Assembly (NCBI RefSeq): GCF_002583405.1
Contig: NZ_BCMJ01000008.1
Coordinates: forward strand, 49,226-113,225
Direction of reading: 5' to 3'
Source: Secundilactobacillus silagincola
GTDB taxonomy: Bacteria; Bacillota; Bacilli; Lactobacillales; Lactobacillaceae
Length of the DNA: 64,000 bases
In this document: positions 59,445 through 64,000 of the stretch, piece after piece
How positions within the stretch are numbered: the first letter of the stretch is position 1
Layout: every line of letters starts with the position of its first letter
Position numbers and translations under genes: made by a program
The notes under the pieces: generated by a model
Database searches by the model: none
Seen by the model: the letters and a program-made list of their open reading frames with translations, nothing else
Told to the model about the DNA's origin: nothing

Positions 59445-62400
59445 TTACTCATCATCACGCTTCTTACGCTTGAAGCCAAGTGCAGCTAACAATCCGAGTA
59501 GGCTCAGGCCAATGGTTGCACCCGCAGCACTCTCATTTTCGCTTGTTTGTGGCAATTTGCCTTGAGCATCGGCCTGCTGAGTCTGGTCAGAAACATGACT
59601 GTTCGTGCCAGCTACAGTAGCTTGCTTGCCGCTCACGGCTTGACCTTGCGCAACAGTAGTATTAACAACACCGGTACTGCCAGTTGAACCTGTCGAAGAA
59701 CCACCAGTCGTTGTTTGACCATGGGTTGATTCAGTTTCAGTTTCAGTTCCAGTTCCTTTGTCAACGCCTGTTGTGGTGTTGTCGCCACCATTAGTTGGTG
59801 TTTCTGGTGTTGTCGTGCCTGTTCCAGTACCAGCACCGGTATCAGTGGAAATTGAATTGTCACCGCCGTTGTTATTTGGCGTAACCACAACGTTCACTGA
59901 ACCACCCTGATCGACGGTTTCCACAATCGTGCTGCCAGTTGTTTGATGGGTCAACTGAATGCCATTTGTCGGCTCATTATTGACCAGCGTTGTGCCACCA
60001 ATTGTGGCTGTCCCACCTGGCGTAACCGTCTGACTAGGCAAGCTTGGTTGCCCATTTGGTGTTTCGGTAAAGACCGCATTACCAGTCTTATCAATGACAA
60101 CCACAGTTTGATCACCATCCGGCCAAATCTTATCAACTTGAGTAACCGCTCCGCTGCCGTCAACAGTCGTCTTCGTTTGACCACCATCCACGTCAGTCGT
60201 CGTGGTTGTGACGTAATAGCCATCAGCTGGGGTTGAAACGCCACCGGTTACCTGCGTCTTGAAGTAAGTCCGAGTTCCATCTGGTGTGGTAACTGTTTCG
60301 CCAGTCGTGCCAGTAGTTGGGTTGCCGTCGGTATCAGTTCCAGTTGTGTCATGACCGAGAGTTACGCCATCTGGCTCATTATTAGTAACAGTCGTCTTAC
60401 CAGTCTTGTCTGAATCACCTGGTTGAATCGTTACAGGAGTCAAGCTTGGTTGACCTTTTGGCGTTTCAGTGACTGTAACCACATTAGTATCAGTATCGAT
60501 ATCAACTACCGTCTTGTCACCATCTGGCCAATCTTTTTCAATTTGAACGATTGAACCAGAACCATCAGTCTTGGTGATGGTCTTGCCACCATTTGGATCT
60601 TCAGTCGTGGTGTTGGTGTAGTAATTATCCTTAGTAGTAGATACACCATCAGGTACCTGCGTCTTGAAGTAAGTCTTGGTGCCATCTGGGGTAATCACTT
60701 CACCGGTTGTACCAGTAGTAGGTGTCCCATCGGTAGTAGTACCCGGTGTTTCATGCGTCAAGGTAATGCCATCGTTTGGTTCGTTGTTGGCTACCGTCGT
60801 CTTACCAGCCTTGCCAGTTTGACCTGGTTGAACTGTGACAGGAGTCAAGCTTGGTTGACCTTTTGGCGTTTCAGTGACCGTAACCACGTTAGTATCAGTA
60901 TTGATATCAACTACCGTCTTGTCACCATCTGGCCAATCTTTTTCAATTTGAACGATTGAGCCAGAACCGTCAGTCTTAGTGATGGTCTTGCCACCATTTG
61001 GATCTTCAGTCGTGGTGTTGGTGTAGTAATCATCCTTAGTAGTAGATACACCATCAGGTACCTGCGTCTTGAAGTAAGTCTTGGTGCCATCTGGGGTAAT
61101 TACTTCACCGGTTGTGCCAGTAGTTGGGTTGCCGTTGGTATCAGTGCCAGTTGTATCATGGCCGAGAGTTACGCCATCTGGCTCATTATTAGTAACAGTC
61201 GTCTTACCAGTCTTGTCTGAATCACCTGGTTGAACCGTTACAGGAGTCAAACTTGGTTTACCACTTGGCGTTTCAGTGACTGTAACCACATTAGTATCAG
61301 TATCGATATCAACTACCGTCTTGTCACCATCTGGCCAATCTTTTTCAATCTGAACGATTGAACCAGAACCGTCAGTCTTGGTGATGGTTTTGCCACCATT
61401 TGGATCATCGGTAATGATGTTCGTGTAGTAATCATCCTTAGTAGTAGATACACCATCAGGTACCTGCGTCTTGAAGTAAGTCTTGGTGCCATCTGGGGTA
61501 ATCACTTCACCAGTTGTACCAGTAGTCGGTGTCCCATCGGTAGCGGTACCCGGTGTTTCATGCGTCAAGGTAATACCATCGTTTGGTTCGTTGTTGGCTA
61601 CCGTCGTCTTACCAGCCTTGCCAGTTTGACCTGGTTGAACTGTGACAGGAGTCAAGCTCGGTTGACCTTTTGGCGTTTCAGTGACCGTGACGACGTTAGT
61701 ATCAGTATCGATATCAACTACCGTCTTGTCACCATCTGGCCAATCTTTTTCAATTTGAACGATTGAGCCAGAACCGTCAGTCTTAGTGATGGTCTTGCCA
61801 CCATTTGGATCTTCAGTCGTGGTGTTGGTGTAGTAATTATCCTTGGTCGTCGATACGCCATCAGGTACCTGCGTCTTGAAGTAACTGTGCTTGCCATCTG
61901 GGGTGACCACTTCACCGACTGTACCAGTAGTAGGTGTCCCATCGGTAGCGGTACCCGGTGTTTCATGCGTCAAGGTAATGCCACCGTTTGGTTCATTGTT
62001 GTCAACCGTGGTCTTGCCTACAGTAATATCCTTACCTGGTGCCACTGAAACTGGCGTCAAGCTTGGTTGACCCTTTGGCGTTTCAGTCACTACAGCGTTG
62101 CCAGTAGTCTTGTCAATATCAACCACCGTCTTGTCACCATCTGGCCAATCCTTCTCAATTTGGATGATTGCACCAGAACCATCCGTCTTCGTAATCGTCT
62201 TACCACCAAATGGATCGTCAGTTGTCCCAGTAGTGTAGTATTTGTCAGGAGTAGTTGATACGCCTTCACCATTACTGCTCTTGAAGTAACTGTGCTTGCC
62301 ATCTGGGGTGACTACTTCACCGATTGTACCGCCTGTTGGCGTCCCATCAGTAGAAGTTCCTGGTTCGTCATGAGTCAAGCTGACACCGTTATTTGGTTCA

Positions 62401-64000
62401 TTATTCGTAACGGTGGTCTTGCCAGTCTTGACAGACTCACCTGGTTGAACAGTAACTGGGGTTAGGCTCGGCTTACCTTTTGGCGTTTCAGTGACCGTAA
62501 CGACGTTAGTATCTGTATCAATGTCAACCACCGTCTTGTCACCATCTGGCCAGTCTTTCTCAATCTGAGTGATTGCACCTGAACCATCCGTCTTCGTGAT
62601 TGTCTTACCACCAAATGGATCATCAGTGGTACCAGTAGTGTAGTAATCATCAGAAGTGGTCGATACACCTTCGCCATTACTGCTCTTGAAGTAAGTCCGA
62701 GTTCCATCAGGCGTTACAACTTCACCGGTGGTTCCAGTGGTTGGTGTGCCATCAGTGGCAGTACCTGGCGCATCATGAGTTAAGCTGACGCCATCGGTTG
62801 GTTCATTATTAGCAACCGTGGTCTTACCAGTCTTAACAGATTCGCCTGGCTGAACAGTAACTGGTGTCAAGCTTGGTTTACCGTTTGGTGTTTCGGTAAC
62901 AACAATAATCCCAGTAGTGTTGTCGATATCAACTACAGTCTTATCGCCATCAGGCCAATCTTTTTCGATTTGAACAACTTTATCAGATTCATCCGTCTTC
63001 GTGATCGTCTTACCACCATCTGGATCCGGAGTAGAAGTTGAATTGAATGCGTAGTTAACAATCTGTTCTGTTTCTGCTTTGTACCCATCTTTATCAGGTG
63101 TTTGGGTACCAATTGCGGTATTAAAGTCATCACTAGTATAAGCATTGCCTTTGGTAATTGTGTCCGTGTAGCCTTTTACAGTGGCATCCGTAGCTGTTAG
63201 TTCAGGTACCAGAACATCGTTTGTTCCGTCAACTGTCCATGACGTGTATACCAACTGGCCAGTCCGATCTAGACTAACGCTTCGGCTAACACTCACCGTC
63301 TTGTCAGCGACAGTTGCGGTGTAGTCGCCGGTGTTTGTCCGTTTCACTGTAACTGTACCTGTCAAATATTGTGCCTGTGTGCCTGTTGGATCATCGTCAC
63401 CACCTGGAGTACCTTGTGTATACGTCTTCTTGGTATAGGTAACCGTCCGCGTAATACTGTCAGTATAGCCGTCAGCGGTTGGCGTAGCTGTGTCAATCGC
63501 ACTGTTGAAATTATCACTAGTGTACGCATCACCATCAGCAACTTCGTCAGTATAACCTGCTACAGCGGCATCGGCATTAGTTAATGCACCGACTAGAGTG
63601 GTATTTGTACCATCAATCGTCCAATCGCTGTAAATGACCTTGCCATTCTCGTCCAAGGTTGCGGTTCGGCTCACATTAACTTTCGTTGGGGTAACCTGAA
63701 CATTGTAATCACCGGCGTTTACTCGATTTACTATAATCGTACCTTCCAGATACTTGGCTTGCGTCCCTTCGGGATCGTTCTTAGCAGGATCACCAGGATC
63801 GCCTTTCGTGTAACTAGCCTGGTTCTTCGTGTAGTGAACCGTCCGGGTGACCGTAGTGGTATAACCCTCATCACCTGGTTTGCCGGCATCTGTAACCGCC
63901 TTGAAGTCTGCACTGCTGTAAGCACCACCGTTATCTACCGTATTCTGGAAACCTTTAACAGCAGTTGCTGCGGCGGTTAATTCAGGCACTAATTCACTCC
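59445..64000 (-). CDS. Large repetitive LPXTG cell-wall protein, N-terminus cut by window edge
   Basis: Surface adhesin-like protein; at least 1517 residues are visible and the start lies beyond base 64000 (the GTG at 63989 is internal to a repeat). From the N-terminal side: about two units of ~137 residues resembling Mub B2-like domains (VSRTATLDENGKVIYSDWT), then eight units of 134-135 residues each marked by IEKDWPDGDKTVVDI, the last diverged. A Gly/Thr-rich stalk follows, then the sorting signal LPQTS (bases 59541-59555), a membrane helix and KRKKR. Sortase A should anchor it to peptidoglycan. The protein is acidic and lacks Cys. Mucus or matrix binding is inference. A terminator follows. 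Confidence 0.93.
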   Translation of the reverse strand, partial: SELVPELTAAATAVKGFQNTVDNGGAYSSADFKAVTDAGKPGDEGYTTTVTRTVHYTKNQASYTKGDPGDPAKNDPEGTQAKYLEGTIIVNRVNAGDYNVQVTPTKVNVSRTATLDENGKVIYSDWTIDGTNTTLVGALTNADAAVAGYTDEVADGDAYTSDNFNSAIDTATPTADGYTDSITRTVTYTKKTYTQGTPGGDDDPTGTQAQYLTGTVTVKRTNTGDYTATVADKTVSVSRSVSLDRTGQLVYTSWTVDGTNDVLVPELTATDATVKGYTDTITKGNAYTSDDFNTAIGTQTPDKDGYKAETEQIVNYAFNSTSTPDPDGGKTITKTDESDKVVQIEKDWPDGDKTVVDIDNTTGIIVVTETPNGKPSLTPVTVQPGESVKTGKTTVANNEPTDGVSLTHDAPGTATDGTPTTGTTGEVVTPDGTRTYFKSSNGEGVSTTSDDYYTTGTTDDPFGGKTITKTDGSGAITQIEKDWPDGDKTVVDIDTDTNVVTVTETPKGKPSLTPVTVQPGESVKTGKTTVTNNEPNNGVSLTHDEPGTSTDGTPTGGTIGEVVTPDGKHSYFKSSNGEGVSTTPDKYYTTGTTDDPFGGKTITKTDGSGAIIQIEKDWPDGDKTVVDIDKTTGNAVVTETPKGQPSLTPVSVAPGKDITVGKTTVDNNEPNGGITLTHETPGTATDGTPTTGTVGEVVTPDGKHSYFKTQVPDGVSTTKDNYYTNTTTEDPNGGKTITKTDGSGSIVQIEKDWPDGDKTVVDIDTDTNVVTVTETPKGQPSLTPVTVQPGQTGKAGKTTVANNEPNDGITLTHETPGTATDGTPTTGTTGEVITPDGTKTYFKTQVPDGVSTTKDDYYTNIITDDPNGGKTITKTDGSGSIVQIEKDWPDGDKTVVDIDTDTNVVTVTETPSGKPSLTPVTVQPGDSDKTGKTTVTNNEPDGVTLGHDTTGTDTNGNPTTGTTGEVITPDGTKTYFKTQVPDGVSTTKDDYYTNTTTEDPNGGKTITKTDGSGSIVQIEKDWPDGDKTVVDINTDTNVVTVTETPKGQPSLTPVTVQPGQTGKAGKTTVANNEPNDGITLTHETPGTTTDGTPTTGTTGEVITPDGTKTYFKTQVPDGVSTTKDNYYTNTTTEDPNGGKTITKTDGSGSIVQIEKDWPDGDKTVVDIDTDTNVVTVTETPKGQPSLTPVTIQPGDSDKTGKTTVTNNEPDGVTLGHDTTGTDTDGNPTTGTTGETVTTPDGTRTYFKTQVTGGVSTPADGYYVTTTTTDVDGGQTKTTVDGSGAVTQVDKIWPDGDQTVVVIDKTGNAVFTETPNGQPSLPSQTVTPGGTATIGGTTLVNNEPTNGIQLTHQTTGSTIVETVDQGGSVNVVVTPNNNGGDNSISTDTGAGTGTGTTTPETPTNGGDNTTTGVDKGTGTETETESTHGQTTTGGSSTGSTGSTGVVNTTVAQGQAVSGKQATVAGTNSHVSDQTQQADAQGKLPQTSENESAAGATIGLSLLGLLAALGFKRKKRDDE
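59945..63080 (-). repeat. Eight tandem 402/405-bp coding repeats
   Basis: The same anchor (WPDGDKTV codons) recurs at about 60121, 60526, 60931, 61333, 61738, 62143, 62548 and 62953, a spacing of 405 or 402 bp. Units at 60526+60931 and 61333+61738 form a near-identical 807-bp double unit, so a recent two-unit duplication is likely. Confidence 0.92.

Noticed and set aside
60753..61766. Two nearly identical 68-codon plus-strand frames 807 bp apart
   Set aside because: They are antisense shadows of the duplicated LPXTG repeats, useful only as a marker of the duplication.
59945..63080. CRISPR array or non-coding tandem repeat
   Set aside because: The period is 402/405 bp, frame-preserving, and encodes a protein repeat ending in a sorting signal.
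63989..63991. GTG as the true start of the LPXTG protein
   Set aside because: The frame is open up to base 64000 and the preceding codons (Ser-Glu-Leu) continue a repeat seen again downstream. The GGAGTG there is part of the coding sequence.

Overview
The window reads as a chromosomal segment of a Lactobacillaceae bacterium (low-GC Firmicute), probably from the Levilactobacillus/Secundilactobacillus/Lactiplantibacillus side of the family. This rests on gene content and order: pcrA-ligA-camS, gatCAB-dagK, xpt, a cydABDC block next to menA and a prenyl synthase homologue, gntK-gntP under an RpiR regulator, and teichoic-acid genes. Shine-Dalgarno sites are strong and TTG starts are common. The Ddl carries the Phe of D-Ala-D-Lac ligases, which fits an intrinsically vancomycin-resistant lactobacillus. 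I see no insertion sequence, prophage, CRISPR array or rRNA; there is one tRNA gene (Arg, anticodon CCT).

Layout. 1-5 kb: a P-type ATPase cut by the left edge, a C69 dipeptidase and an NADH oxidase. 5-17 kb: prfC, wall teichoic acid genes (TagF-like, an orphan protein, tagD), a permease, ntdP, recX, a flavodoxin, yihY, wecB, and a GtrB-like/GtrA pair. 17-24 kb: MarR, UspA, tRNA-Arg, a secreted orphan, a DEAD-box helicase, an oxidoreductase, and a membrane-bound lysozyme-like protein with its catalytic acids replaced. 23-29 kb: the gluconate locus (rpiR, gntK, gntP), an amino-acid permease and an acetyltransferase. 29-44 kb: gshA, rlmD, dagK-gatBAC, camS-ligA-pcrA and a PurK homologue that has lost metal ligands. 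44-54 kb: xpt, menA, a prenyl synthase homologue with damaged Asp-rich motifs, and cydAB plus cydDC. 54-64 kb: a small DUF2187-like gene, a diguanylate cyclase, ddl, an ECF S component, gldA, an NrtR-like regulator and a large LPXTG protein cut by the right edge.

How they fit together. A respiration/redox theme runs through the window: NADH oxidase, flavodoxin, cytochrome bd with its CydDC exporter, MenA and a prenyl synthase homologue. No other menaquinone genes are visible, so a quinone precursor may be taken up. A cell-envelope theme covers TagD/TagF, WecB, the GtrAB-like pair, Ddl, CamS and the LPXTG adhesin.

The most unusual signals are not protein genes. Two families of roughly 100-120 bp imperfect palindromes (1866-1968 with 59148-59247; 46908-47026 with 47044-47154) keep conserved internal loops while their stems change in a compensated way. 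Two further genes (the ECF S component and the diguanylate cyclase) place an ideal Shine-Dalgarno 8 nt before AUC and AUA, with no good conventional start nearby.
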